DNA from: Streptomyces mirabilis
GTDB lineage: Bacteria; Actinomycetota; Actinomycetes; Streptomycetales; Streptomycetaceae
Reading direction: 5' to 3'
Length of the DNA: 64,000 nt
NCBI RefSeq assembly: GCF_018310535.1
Contig: NZ_CP074102.1
Coordinates: forward strand, 806,001-870,000
Both the position numbers and the translations under genes were made by a program. Positions 19,433-27,804 of the stretch are shown here, piece after piece; positions within the stretch are counted from its first letter, which is position 1; every line of letters starts with the position of its first letter. The notes under the pieces were generated by a model, which saw only the letters and a list, made by a program, of their open reading frames with translations, ran no database searches and was not told the DNA's origin.

Positions 19433-20134
19433 ATGGCCGCACCTTTGTTCGCAGCGTCACAGCTCGGATCACACCTCGGGTCGGAGCTGGCGGTGAACAT
19501 CCTCAGCGCCCAGTCCCTGCTCGCCGCCTTCGGTGTGCTGGGCGTCGGCGTGGTGATGTTCGCGGAGACCGGGCTGCTGATCGGCTTCTTCCTGCCCGGT
19601 GACTCGCTGCTGTTCACGGCGGGCCTGCTGTGCACGGGGTCGGGCCACGGCGGCCTGAAGCTCTCCCTGGGGCCGCTCCTGGTCTGCGCCGCCGTGGGCG
19701 CGCTGGCCGGCTCCCAGTGCGGTTACCTCATCGGACGCAAGGCGGGCGGCGCCCTGCTCGCCCGCAGCGGCTCGCCCCGGCTGCACGAGGGGGCCAAGCG
19801 CGCCGAGGAGCTGCTGGAGCGGTACGGCCACGCGAAGGCGATCGTGCTGGCCCGCTTCGTCCCGGTCGTACGCACGGTGCTGAACCCGATGGCGGGCGCC
19901 CTCCAGGTCCCCGCCCGCACGTTCACCGTGTGGCAGGTCGTCGGCGGTCTCGTCTGGAGCATCGGCCTCACCCTCGCGGGCTACGCACTGGGCTCGTCGA
20001 TTCCGAACGTCGACCGCTATCTACTCCCGATCATCGCCGTGATCGTCATCGTGTCCCTGATCCCGCTGGCCGCCGAGTTCCGCCGCTCCCGCAAGGCCGC
20101 GGCCACGACCGCGCAGAAGGGCGCCGAGGGATGA
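19433..20134 (+). CDS. DedA-family membrane protein
   Basis: 233 residues from the ATG at 19433 (another ATG at 19415 lacks a ribosome site). Family features are FAETGLLIGFFLPGDSLLFTAGLL, the re-entrant GSQCGYLIGRKAG and FVPVVRTVLNPMAGALQVPARTF. DedA proteins are VTT-fold transporters that flip undecaprenyl phosphate or phospholipids across the membrane. The stop overlaps the ATG of the PAP2 gene, a pairing that makes sense if both handle polyprenyl phosphate carriers. The region upstream carries BlaI-type operators shared with the divergent BlaI/M56 pair. Confidence 0.9.
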   Translation: MAAPLFAASQLGSHLGSELAVNILSAQSLLAAFGVLGVGVVMFAETGLLIGFFLPGDSLLFTAGLLCTGSGHGGLKLSLGPLLVCAAVGALAGSQCGYLIGRKAGGALLARSGSPRLHEGAKRAEELLERYGHAKAIVLARFVPVVRTVLNPMAGALQVPARTFTVWQVVGGLVWSIGLTLAGYALGSSIPNVDRYLLPIIAVIVIVSLIPLAAEFRRSRKAAATTAQKGAEG

Positions 20135-20736
20135 TGCTCGCGTTCAACGGGTCGTCGATCGACGGCTCCGCCTACACCTACGTGGTGAATCTCGCCCATG
20201 ACGCCCCGTCCTGGCTGGACGGCCTGGTGTCCGCCTGGTCGACGTACGGGCTGGCACTGTTCGCCGTTCTCATGCTCGTGGGCTGGTGGCAGGCCCGTCG
20301 CAGCAGCGCCCAGGCGGCGATAATCGCGCTCGCGGTGCCGGTGATCGTCGTCGTGGCGTTCGGGGTGAACTCCCTGTTCAAAATGGTCGTCCGCGAGGAC
20401 CGCCCCTGTCAGAGCCTGCACGTGAAGACGCTGGAGGCGTGTCCGGCGCCGGGCGACTGGTCCTTCCCCAGCAATCACACGGTCATCGCCGCCGCGGCCG
20501 CCGTGGCCCTGCTCTACGTATCCCGTCGCCTCGGCACCATCGCCCTGCTGGCCGCCTGTCTGATGGCCGTCTCCCGGGTCTGGGTCGGCGCGCACTATCC
20601 GCACGACGTGGTCGCCGGTGTCCTGGTCGGCACGCTGATCGCGATGCTGCTGACGACCCTTCTGCGCAGACTCTCCGACCCGCTGGCGGGCCGGCTGACG
20701 GACTCGCGGCTACGGCCACTGCTGGTCTCGGCGTAG
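20131..20736 (+). CDS. PAP2-superfamily membrane phosphatase
   Basis: 201 residues with about five membrane segments and all three PAP2 motifs: KMVVREDRP, PSNH in DWSFPSNHTVIAAAAA, and SRVWVGAHYPHDVVAG. These enzymes dephosphorylate lipid pyrophosphates or phosphatidic acid, for example undecaprenyl pyrophosphate, on the outer face of the membrane. Translation is coupled to dedA through an ATGA overlap. The upstream open frame, shared with dedA, is a shadow. Confidence 0.92.
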   Translation: MMLAFNGSSIDGSAYTYVVNLAHDAPSWLDGLVSAWSTYGLALFAVLMLVGWWQARRSSAQAAIIALAVPVIVVVAFGVNSLFKMVVREDRPCQSLHVKTLEACPAPGDWSFPSNHTVIAAAAAVALLYVSRRLGTIALLAACLMAVSRVWVGAHYPHDVVAGVLVGTLIAMLLTTLLRRLSDPLAGRLTDSRLRPLLVSA

Positions 20737-20740
20737 GCCC

Positions 20741-20786
20741 ACGGCTACGGCTACGGCTACGGCTACGGCTACGGCTACGGCTACGG
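20741..20786. repeat. Hexanucleotide tandem repeat (ACGGCT)n
   Basis: Seven uninterrupted copies of ACGGCT plus a partial eighth fill the gap between the PAP2 stop and the response regulator. The array sits about 40 bp upstream of the regulator start, where length changes could alter promoter spacing or transcription read-through. Confidence 0.95.
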
Positions 20787-20827
20787 GAAACAGGCAAGCA
20801 CCCTTCCGGAGCTGCTGAAGGAGGACC

Positions 20828-21490
20828 ATGCGGCACACGATCCTGGTCGTCGAGGACGACCACGCCCTGCGTGACGTCCTGCTGCGCGGGCTGCGCGACG
20901 AGGGCTTCGACACCGTGCCCGCCCCGGACGGGGCTACCGCGCTGCGGCTGGCCGGGGACGACGTCGACGCGGCCGTGCTGGACGTCGGGCTGCCCGACGC
21001 GGACGGGCGGGACGTGTGCCAGGCGATCCGAGCCAATGGTTTCCTCTCGCCCGTCATCTTCCTGACGGCCCATCACCACCTCACGGACCGGCTGGCGGGC
21101 TTCTCGGCCGGCGGCGACGACTATCTGCCCAAGCCGTTCCACCTGACGGAGCTGGCCGCCCGGCTGCGGGCGGCGCTCAAGCGCAGTGGACCGCTCCCGG
21201 CCACCACGGCCGGGGACCTGGTCCTGGACCCGGTCGGGCACAGCCTCACCGTCCAGGGCACCCGGGTCGGCCTCACCCCGACGGAGTTCCGGCTGCTGGC
21301 GGCGCTGATGGCGGGGTCCGGGGACATCGTCCGCAGGCGGGAGCTGATCAGGGCCGGCTGGCCGGAAGGCGCTCAGGTCAGCGACAACACGCTGGACCAG
21401 TATCTGACCCGGCTGCGCCGCAAGCTCCGGGACGGCGGCAGCGCGCTGACCATCACCACGGCGCGCGGCATCGGCCACCGGCTGTCATGA
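20828..21490 (+). CDS. OmpR-type response regulator
   Basis: 220 residues. A receiver domain (ILVVEDDHALRD, phosphoacceptor Asp in AAVLDVGLPD at about residue 52, conserved Lys in DYLPKPFHL) is followed by an OmpR/PhoB winged helix (LTPTEFRLLAALM, SDNTLDQYLTRLRRKLR, TARGIGHRLS). A strong GGAGG lies just before the ATG. The cognate kinase gene starts 56 bp downstream. Direct repeats of CTGAA type with 11-bp period, a usual OmpR-family target, lie upstream of both COG4705 genes in this region. Confidence 0.93.
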   Translation: MRHTILVVEDDHALRDVLLRGLRDEGFDTVPAPDGATALRLAGDDVDAAVLDVGLPDADGRDVCQAIRANGFLSPVIFLTAHHHLTDRLAGFSAGGDDYLPKPFHLTELAARLRAALKRSGPLPATTAGDLVLDPVGHSLTVQGTRVGLTPTEFRLLAALMAGSGDIVRRRELIRAGWPEGAQVSDNTLDQYLTRLRRKLRDGGSALTITTARGIGHRLS

Positions 21491-21545
21491 AGACCCTGTC
21501 AGCCGGTGCCACGAGGGCCCTGTCAGCCGGCGCGAAGGCACGGTC

Positions 21546-22910
21546 ATGAGGGCGTTCGCCTCACGATGGTGGCCGCGCACCCTGCGGGGCCGGCTCTCCC
21601 TGGTCGCGCTCACCACGGCGACGATCCTGATGGTGATCCTCACGGTCGCGTTCAACACGGTCGTACGCCGTCACCTTCAGCACCAGGCGGACGACGAGCT
21701 GCGCACCCGGGCCGCCGCCGTCACCGCGACCGTCGTCACCGACGGCTCCCGGGTGCGGGTCCTGGAGACCCCGGGCGAGGAGCTTCTCGACACGAACGTG
21801 TGGATCTACTCGGACGGCCGGCTGCTCGAGAAGCCCTCGTCCGCCACCGCCACCAGCCCGCTGACCCGCGCCGCCGACCGGCTCGTGGCGCGCGACGCCC
21901 GGACCTGCGTCACCGTGCACAGTCACGACGAGGTACGGCTGTGCTCGCGCCCGGTGCCCGGTGGCAAGGGCGCCGCTGCCGTCGTCACGGCGCTGGACCT
22001 CTCCCCGTACCGCAGTTCGGCCGACACGATGCTCTTCGCGTCCCTCGCCCTCGACGCCGCGATGCTCGCCTGCACGTACGCGCTGACGCGGCTGGCGGTG
22101 GGCCGTGCCCTGCGTCCCGTGCGCTCGATGACCGAGCACGCCACCCAGTGGAGCGCGATAGCCTCCCAGGAGCGTTTCGGCTCCGTGACCCGCCCCACCG
22201 AACTCGCCCAGCTGGGCGGTTCGCTGGACGCCCTCCTCGACCGCATCCGCGCGCTGCTGCGGCACGAACAGCAGCTCACCCGGGAGCTGTCGCACGAGCT
22301 GCGCAACCCGCTCGCCCGGATCATCGCCGAGCTCGACTGGTGGGGAACCCGCCCCCGCTCCGACGCCGACACCAAGGCCACGCACGCGGCGATCGCCGAC
22401 GCGGCCCAGTCCATGCGCACGATCTGCGACACCCTGCTCGACGAGGCCCGCGACAGCGCGGCCACCGCGCCCGGCACGGCCGACGTGCTGCCGGTGCTGC
22501 ACCGCCTGGTGGACCGCCTCGGCCCCACGAAGGAGGGCGTGGAAGTCGTCGTCACCGTCCCGGACGCGCGGTTGTCGGCCGGGGTGCCGGACGCCCTTCT
22601 GGAGCGCATCGTCAGCCCGCTCCTCGACAACGCCCTGCGGCACGCGCGCACCCGGGTCGAGATCCTGGCCCGCGCTGATCCCGGCGGCGTGAGCGTCGAG
22701 GTCGGGGACGACGGTCCCGGCGTACCGGCGTCGTTCGCGGCGCAGCTCTTCCAGCCCGGCCGGCGCGCCGATCCCGAGGACGGACACGGCGGAGCGGGCC
22801 TCGGGCTGCCGCTGGCGCGACGCCTGGCCCGCTCCGCCGGCGGGGAGGTGGACCACGACGGGCGGCACACCTCCGGCGCGACGTTCGTGGTCACGCTTCC
22901 CGCGGGTTGA
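21546..22910 (+). CDS. Sensor histidine kinase
   Basis: 454 residues: membrane segment about 15-38, an extracytoplasmic sensor with two Cys (RTCVTV, VRLCSRP) that could form a disulfide, a second membrane segment about 160-182, HAMP-like linker, then the kinase. The H-box is ELSHELRNPLAR (His about 249), the N-box LLDNALRHA, and ATP-binding glycines GDDGPGVP and GGAGLGLPLARRLA. It forms a pair with the response regulator upstream. The 56-bp gap between them contains a short direct repeat (CCCTGTCAGCCGG twice). Confidence 0.92.
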   Translation: MRAFASRWWPRTLRGRLSLVALTTATILMVILTVAFNTVVRRHLQHQADDELRTRAAAVTATVVTDGSRVRVLETPGEELLDTNVWIYSDGRLLEKPSSATATSPLTRAADRLVARDARTCVTVHSHDEVRLCSRPVPGGKGAAAVVTALDLSPYRSSADTMLFASLALDAAMLACTYALTRLAVGRALRPVRSMTEHATQWSAIASQERFGSVTRPTELAQLGGSLDALLDRIRALLRHEQQLTRELSHELRNPLARIIAELDWWGTRPRSDADTKATHAAIADAAQSMRTICDTLLDEARDSAATAPGTADVLPVLHRLVDRLGPTKEGVEVVVTVPDARLSAGVPDALLERIVSPLLDNALRHARTRVEILARADPGGVSVEVGDDGPGVPASFAAQLFQPGRRADPEDGHGGAGLGLPLARRLARSAGGEVDHDGRHTSGATFVVTLPAG

Positions 22911-22934
22911 GCACGTCGTCCCCACTGGGGGCCA

Positions 22935-23762
22935 CTACTGGGGGCTGAGCTGCCGCTCGGACTCGGTGACGTCCTTGCGGGTCATCGCCAGGTACACCAC
23001 CAGAGCGAGGATGACCGCGAGGAACAGCACGCTGGTGACCGTGGTGCCCAGGCCCAGGCCGCCGTCGCCGGTCGGCTGCGAGAGGTAGTCGCCCATCGAT
23101 GCGCCCAGCGGGCGGGTCAGGATGTACGCGATCCAGAAGCTCAGCACGGCGTTCAGGCCGAGGGCAAAGTGCGCGACCGCCACCGCGGCGATGGCGAGGC
23201 CGAACAGGACGGCGGACACCCAGTATCCGAGGGCCATCTTCTCGGCGACCAGGTCACCGGCCGCGGTGCCCAGCGCGAAGGTGAACAGCACGGCCAGCCA
23301 GTAGTAGGCCTCGCGGGACACCGTGTCGATGCTGTGGATGGACAGCGTTCCCTCACGGCGGTACCAGACGGCGAAGACGACGGCGAGGGCGACGGCGAAC
23401 ACGGTGGTGCAGGTCGTCAGCGACACACCCAGGTTGTCGGTGAGGTTGTCGCTGATCAGCGTGCCGACGATGCTGATCAGGGCCACGGCGAACCAGTAGA
23501 CGCCGGGCCGGTAGGCCTTGGTGCGGAACTGGACGACGAGAACCACGGCCAGCACCGCGCTCATCAGCAGCGACACTCCGGTCAGGCCCATGCCCAGGTT
23601 CGAGTTCAGGAAGTCCGCCGCGGTCTCACCGACCGTGGTGCACAGCACCTTGATGATCCAGAAGTACGCGGTGACCTCAGGAACCTTGTTCCAGCGGAGG
23701 TGGTGGCCGGGGGCCGCCCCACTGCGGACATAGGCCCCGGGAGTCTCAGAAGTCTCAGTCAT
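22935..23762 (-). CDS. COG4705-family membrane protein (copy 1)
   Basis: 275 residues with about eight membrane segments built from repeated units, each ending in a Gly/Asp motif: TTVGETAADFLN, GTLISDNLTDNLG, LGTAAGDLVAEK and LGASMGDYLSQ. This is the uncharacterised COG4705 family, often near two-component systems in actinobacteria. The ATG at 23762 is directly preceded by an 11-bp-period direct repeat (23788-23806). It converges on the histidine kinase gene. A paralogue lies at 27805-28656. Function unknown; the repeated acidic residues in the membrane could suit ion transport, which is speculation. Confidence 0.85.
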   Translation of the reverse strand: MTETSETPGAYVRSGAAPGHHLRWNKVPEVTAYFWIIKVLCTTVGETAADFLNSNLGMGLTGVSLLMSAVLAVVLVVQFRTKAYRPGVYWFAVALISIVGTLISDNLTDNLGVSLTTCTTVFAVALAVVFAVWYRREGTLSIHSIDTVSREAYYWLAVLFTFALGTAAGDLVAEKMALGYWVSAVLFGLAIAAVAVAHFALGLNAVLSFWIAYILTRPLGASMGDYLSQPTGDGGLGLGTTVTSVLFLAVILALVVYLAMTRKDVTESERQLSPQ

Positions 23763-23787
23763 GAGGCCCGACCCTGCCAGCGGGACT

Positions 23788-23806
23788 CTGAACACATCCT
23801 GACTGC
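23788..23806. promoter_or_regulatory. Putative OmpR-type direct-repeat site upstream of COG4705 copy 1
   Basis: CTGAACACATCCTGACTGC holds two CTGA half-sites 11 bp apart, 26 bp upstream of the gene start. Nearly the same sequence occurs upstream of the second COG4705 gene (28779-28797). Confidence 0.5.
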
Positions 23807-23848
23807 CTGGTGACAGGTGCCGACGGGAACGAGCCGCGTGAACGTCGT

Positions 23849-24796
23849 TCAGAGGACCTTGCGGCGGGCCAGTACGGCCAGGGCCAGCAGCCCCGGGATC
23901 AGGGGCAGCCACACCGTCAGCAGCCGGTAGCCGAGAACTGCCGACGCCGCCGCGCTGCCCGGCGCTCCGGCCAGCGTGAGGGCCACGGCGAGCGCCGCGT
24001 CCAGGGAACCGATCCCACCGGGCGTGGGCAGGAGCACGGCGGCGCTGCTCGCGGCGAGGTAGGCCAGCGCCACCTGGGCCGGGGGCAGCGGCAGTTCGAG
24101 GGCCTGGGCCACCGCGACGACCACGGTGGCGTGCAGCGCGGCGAAGGCCAGCGAGCCGCCCCACAGCGCGGCCGCGCGCGCCGGGACCTCGTGCACGGCG
24201 CGGACGTCGGCCAGCACGGCCCGCAGCGCGCGCCGCAACGGTCCCCGCAGCAGTACGGCGGCCGTGGCCAGCACGGCGAGCGCGATCGCGACCGCCGTCG
24301 CCGAGATGTGCGGCAGGCGGAGCAGGCCGGGGCAGGCCAGCGCGAGCACGGCGATCAGGAAGCCGCGCGAGACGCCCCCGGCGGTGGCCTTCACGCCGAG
24401 CGCGGTCGCCGACCGGACGACCGGCAGACCGCACCGGGTCAGGAAGCGGAGGTTGACCGCGCCCGCGCCGAGTCCCGCGGGCAGCACATGGTTGGCGGCG
24501 GAGGCGGCGAACTGCACGGCCACCAGCTGCCGGACGGGCAACGGCCGGGTCACCGCCCCTTGTTGGGCGAAGGCCGAACACACCCAGGTCGCCACGGTGG
24601 CGACGGCCGCCACGAGCAGCCAGCCGCGGTCTGCGACGGCCAGCCGGCCGGCGCCGGTCGCGATCACCGGCCAGTGGCGCCGGCCGAGACAGACCGCGCC
24701 CACCACCACGGCGAGGGTCGCCGCGGCATGCAGGGAGACCCGCCTGCTCGCGGCTGTCACGGTTGTCGTCGGGGCGCCGGGCGGAAGGATGGTCAT
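23849..24796 (-). CDS. Flippase-like (LPG synthase transmembrane/UPF0104) membrane protein
   Basis: 315 residues, mostly hydrophobic, with the family patterns AVQFAASAANHVLPAGLGAGAVNLRFL and LLPTPGGIGSLDAALAVALTLAG. This is the membrane part of lysylphosphatidylglycerol synthase without the catalytic domain; related proteins are thought to flip lipids or lipid-linked sugars. The ATG at 24796 overlaps the stop of the upstream GT-C glycosyltransferase (ATGA), so it probably moves that enzyme's lipid donor or product. Confidence 0.85.
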   Translation of the reverse strand: MTILPPGAPTTTVTAASRRVSLHAAATLAVVVGAVCLGRRHWPVIATGAGRLAVADRGWLLVAAVATVATWVCSAFAQQGAVTRPLPVRQLVAVQFAASAANHVLPAGLGAGAVNLRFLTRCGLPVVRSATALGVKATAGGVSRGFLIAVLALACPGLLRLPHISATAVAIALAVLATAAVLLRGPLRRALRAVLADVRAVHEVPARAAALWGGSLAFAALHATVVVAVAQALELPLPPAQVALAYLAASSAAVLLPTPGGIGSLDAALAVALTLAGAPGSAAASAVLGYRLLTVWLPLIPGLLALAVLARRKVL

Positions 24797-26301
24797 GTCG
24801 CCCCGCCTGCCTGGACGGCGGGGGCGACGTACACCATCAGATGGCCGACGCGGTGCGCTTCCCACGTGCTGGCGTACGCGGGTGGCTTCGCGTCCGGAAT
24901 GGTGAGCACGCCGACCGGGATCCGCTGTCCGGCCCGCACTATGGCGTCGGCGGTGGTGTTGGCGTTGTTTCCGCCGGTGTCCACGGAGGAACAGCCGGCG
25001 TAGAAGGCGATCGGGACGTCCTCGTAGCCGGTCAGCATGCAGGGCGGATTCACCCCCAGCCGGTGCAGCTCCGTCGCGGTGTCGGCCCAGTCCCGGTGGG
25101 AGACGGTGGTGCCGTGCACGGTGTGCTCCAGCACCGCGAACTGCACCGCGAGATGCCCGGCCAGGCCGAGCGTCACCAGGGTGACTGCCACCGGTCGCCG
25201 ACCGCGGTCGGGCGCGGTCACCAGGTGGATCAAGGCGTCGGCGACCGGGATGGCCAGCAGGATGTACACGGGCAGCATGAAGCGCGGCGCCGCGTATCCG
25301 ATCAGGAAGAGGTACGGGAAGCCAACCGTCGCGGCGCAGGCCAGGAGCAGCAGGCTGTTCACTCCGCGCCGGGCCTTGACGGCGATCACCGCTCCGAGGA
25401 CGGCCACGACGGGCAGCGCGAACCACCACAGCATCACCGGCGGGGCGGGCATCGCTCCGGTGCAGGGGCGGCACAGGACGCGCCCGCCGAGGCTGCGCAG
25501 CTGGTCGTCGACGGCGATGTTCCAGCCCAGGCCGCCCTGGACCTTCGAGCCGTCGGAGAGCCGCTGGGCCAGGCCGCCGTAGCTGACGAACGCCTCGACG
25601 ACCCACTCGCCCGCGCCGGCGACCAGACCCGCGACGAGCGCCACCAGCAGCCTCGGGCGCCGCCAGCGGCGTACGCACACGACGAGGAAGAGCAGCGGCA
25701 GGGTCGCATAGACCGCGTCGGTGGGCCGCATCCACGCCATCATCGCGGTGCTCAGGCCCACGCCCCACAGCGCCGCCCGGTCGAACCGGTCGGCCTGGGC
25801 GCGCAGGAAGCATCCGACGCAGGCCAGGGCGCCGAGCGCGACCCAGTAGTTGGGCATGGCCTGCGGGCCGTAGAAGAGGGTCACCCAGAGCGTGGCGAAC
25901 AGGGCGCCCGCCGCCGCCAGCACCCGCATCGGGAACAGTCCGCGCCAGACGCGCAGCGCCACGAACAGGCCGAGCCCGGAGAGCACCGCGAGATAGACGC
26001 GCAGCAGGGCGGTGGACGAGGACCAGGACACGATCGGTGCCACCAGCAGTGGCACTCCGCGGGCACGCGGGGCACTGAAGAAGGCGGCGGGTGCGTGTGA
26101 GCCGACCTGGCTGACGTAGACGGTCTCGTCCCAGCCGAGCCCCATGCCCGGCCGTACGAGGAGCAGTTGGGCCAGGGTGAAGGCGCCCGCGACCAGGGCC
26201 AGCCACTGCTGACCGTGCGGCCGTCTGGAGATGCGCCCCGTCAAGGTCGGACTGTGGTGATCGGCGCCGACGAACGGACGGTTCACAGTCTTGGCCATCA
26301 T
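24793..26301 (-). CDS. GT-C-type integral membrane glycosyltransferase (GT39/ArnT-like)
   Basis: 502 residues with roughly eleven to twelve membrane segments. The first outer loop carries GWDETVYVSQVGS, the acidic pair expected of GT-C enzymes that use polyprenyl-phosphate sugars. The C-terminal domain is soluble and ends VGHLMVYVAPAVQAGG, with Cys residues (PPCMLTGYED, AGCSSVDTGG) suited to the outer face. It is coupled to the flippase-like gene and is preceded by two perfect BlaI-type dyads at 26311-26357. Substrate unknown; the presence of nearby PAP2 and DedA genes suits envelope glycan work. Confidence 0.82.
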   Translation of the reverse strand: MMAKTVNRPFVGADHHSPTLTGRISRRPHGQQWLALVAGAFTLAQLLLVRPGMGLGWDETVYVSQVGSHAPAAFFSAPRARGVPLLVAPIVSWSSSTALLRVYLAVLSGLGLFVALRVWRGLFPMRVLAAAGALFATLWVTLFYGPQAMPNYWVALGALACVGCFLRAQADRFDRAALWGVGLSTAMMAWMRPTDAVYATLPLLFLVVCVRRWRRPRLLVALVAGLVAGAGEWVVEAFVSYGGLAQRLSDGSKVQGGLGWNIAVDDQLRSLGGRVLCRPCTGAMPAPPVMLWWFALPVVAVLGAVIAVKARRGVNSLLLLACAATVGFPYLFLIGYAAPRFMLPVYILLAIPVADALIHLVTAPDRGRRPVAVTLVTLGLAGHLAVQFAVLEHTVHGTTVSHRDWADTATELHRLGVNPPCMLTGYEDVPIAFYAGCSSVDTGGNNANTTADAIVRAGQRIPVGVLTIPDAKPPAYASTWEAHRVGHLMVYVAPAVQAGGAT

Positions 26302-26310
26302 CCACCCTTC

Positions 26311-26357
26311 ACCCTACAATCTGTAGGGTCCTTCACCCTACAAGACGTAGGGTGAAG
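26311..26357. promoter_or_regulatory. Two BlaI-type operators upstream of the GT-C operon
   Basis: The first dyad is ACCCTACA-ATC-TGTAGGGT (26311-26329) and the second is CTTCACCCTAC-AAGAC-GTAGGGTGAAG (26331-26357), with perfect arms of 8 and 11 bp. They lie 10-56 bp upstream of the glycosyltransferase start. The core CTACA/TGTAG agrees with the site near the other BlaI gene. Confidence 0.7.
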
Positions 26358-26491
26358 GAGGAAGTTGCGCAAAACACGGTCAAATTACCGTGGATCGAGC
26401 GGGCGCGCAGGGGATGTCGGGGATGCGGTCCGAGGGGACACACCCTCGTACCGCCCCTGGGCGCACTGGTACGCCCCCACCACTCCCGCAC

Positions 26492-26508
26492 CCCTACGCG
26501 CTGTAAGG
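26492..26508. promoter_or_regulatory. Imperfect BlaI-type operator before the second blaI
   Basis: CCCTACGCGCTGTAAGG, an imperfect copy of the dyads at 26311-26357, ends 9 bp before the BlaI start. This position suits autorepression. Confidence 0.5.
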
Positions 26509-26516
26509 TGACGGAC

Positions 26517-26900
26517 ATGGCTCGCACAGGCCCCCACGGCAGAGCGGAACGACGCAGCGCCGGCGAGCTGGAGAGCGAGGTCCTCGCCGCCCTCTGGGCC
26601 ACCGACGCGGCCCTCACCCCCGCCGACATCCAGGGTGAGATCGGCGGCAACCTCGCCTACAACACCGTTCACACCATCCTCAAACGCCTGTACGACAAGG
26701 GTCTGGTCCTGCGTGACGTCGACGGCCGACGCGGCGCGTACCGGCCCGCCAAGAACGCCGCCGAACTGACCGCCGAGGCCATGCACGAGGCGCTGAACCG
26801 GGGACCCGACCCGATCGCGGCCCTCCAGCAGTTCGTCACCGGCCTGAGCCCCCACGAGGAAGAGGCCCTGCGGGATCTCCTCGGGGGGAGCGGGACGTGA
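26517..26900 (+). CDS. BlaI/MecI-family repressor (second copy)
   Basis: 127 residues with the BlaI winged helix (LESEVLAALWATDAALTPAD, AYNTVHTILKRLYDKGLV) and C-terminal helix (GLSPHEEEALRDLLGGSG). The ATG at 26517 follows AAGGTG. The extended open frame upstream has no matching sequence and overlaps the operator region. The stop overlaps the GTG start of the M56 gene. It probably controls itself and the divergent GT-C/flippase operon through the dyads in the shared intergenic region. Confidence 0.9.
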   Translation: MARTGPHGRAERRSAGELESEVLAALWATDAALTPADIQGEIGGNLAYNTVHTILKRLYDKGLVLRDVDGRRGAYRPAKNAAELTAEAMHEALNRGPDPIAALQQFVTGLSPHEEEALRDLLGGSGT

Positions 26901-27793
26901 GGATCGACGTCTACATCCCCCTCATCCTGCCGCTGCTGCTGACGGCCGTCGCGCCGCAGGTGGGCCTCAAGGTCTCCCCCGCGCTGGCCGCCCGGGTCCT
27001 CACCGTCGCCGCCGTACTGGCCGCCACCGCCTCCACCTGGGCGCTGCTCCTGCTCGCCGCCACCCTGGTCAACGAGGCGCCGCACGTGGCCACGGAGGCC
27101 GGCGAGGACGGACGGCGGCTGCCCGAACCGGTCCCGGTGGCGATCGCCGTCGTCGCGATCATGCTCCTGTGGCTGATCGGCTTCCGGCTCGTACGCGCCC
27201 TGCGCGCCCACTACACGACCCGCCGCGTCCTCGAGCGGCTGTGCGAGGGACATCCGCCCGACAGCGAACTCATCGTCGCCGCCTCCTCGACGCCCCGGGC
27301 CTTCGCGATCCCCGGCACGCCGGGCCGGATCCTGGTCACGGCCGCCATGCTCGGCGCGCTGGAACCGGCGGAGCGGCGCGTGCTGCTGGCCCACGAGCGC
27401 GCCCATCTCGCCCACCGCCACTCGGTACTGTCGACCGCGGTGACCCTGGCCGCCGCCGCCAACCCGGTGCTCGCACCCGTGCGCACCACCGTCGCCTTCC
27501 TGGTGGAGCGCTGGGCCGACGAGGAGGCCGCGCGGCGCGTCGGGGACCGCCGTACCACCGCCCGCGCCCTCGCCCGGGCCGCCCTCGTCTCCCAACGCGC
27601 CCGGCCGGGCTGCGCCCTGAGCTTCTCCGAACACGCGGTCACCCGCCGGATCGCCGCCCTGCAGACGGCCCCGCCGCCGAACCTGTGGCCCATCGGCGTG
27701 GCCGTCCTCGCCCTCGGCGCCCTGCCCGCGCTCGGCGCGCTGGACGCCACCGGCGATCTGCTCCGCCTGCTCGGCGAGAGCCTGCCGGGGTAG
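26897..27793 (+). CDS. M56-family membrane metallopeptidase (second copy)
   Basis: 298 residues with membrane segments near residues 5-25, 30-55 and 80-100 and the zinc motif LLAHERAHLAHRH. It has the same layout as the copy at 17989-18930 but is clearly diverged in sequence. The GTG start at 26897 overlaps the BlaI stop, so the pair is coupled. It probably inactivates the partner repressor by proteolysis upon an envelope signal. It converges on the second COG4705 gene. Confidence 0.88.
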   Translation: MRIDVYIPLILPLLLTAVAPQVGLKVSPALAARVLTVAAVLAATASTWALLLLAATLVNEAPHVATEAGEDGRRLPEPVPVAIAVVAIMLLWLIGFRLVRALRAHYTTRRVLERLCEGHPPDSELIVAASSTPRAFAIPGTPGRILVTAAMLGALEPAERRVLLAHERAHLAHRHSVLSTAVTLAAAANPVLAPVRTTVAFLVERWADEEAARRVGDRRTTARALARAALVSQRARPGCALSFSEHAVTRRIAALQTAPPPNLWPIGVAVLALGALPALGALDATGDLLRLLGESLPG

Positions 27794-27804
27794 CGCAGGG
27801 GTCC

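Noticed and set aside
20741..20786. ACGGCT array considered as a CRISPR-like repeat
   Set aside because: No spacers; simple tandem repetition. No CRISPR array or cas gene was seen anywhere in the window.
23810..26100. Plus-strand open frames opposite the flippase-like and GT-C genes
   Set aside because: Rich in Gly, Gln and Arg without motifs; the minus-strand genes have hydrophobic segments and coupled starts.
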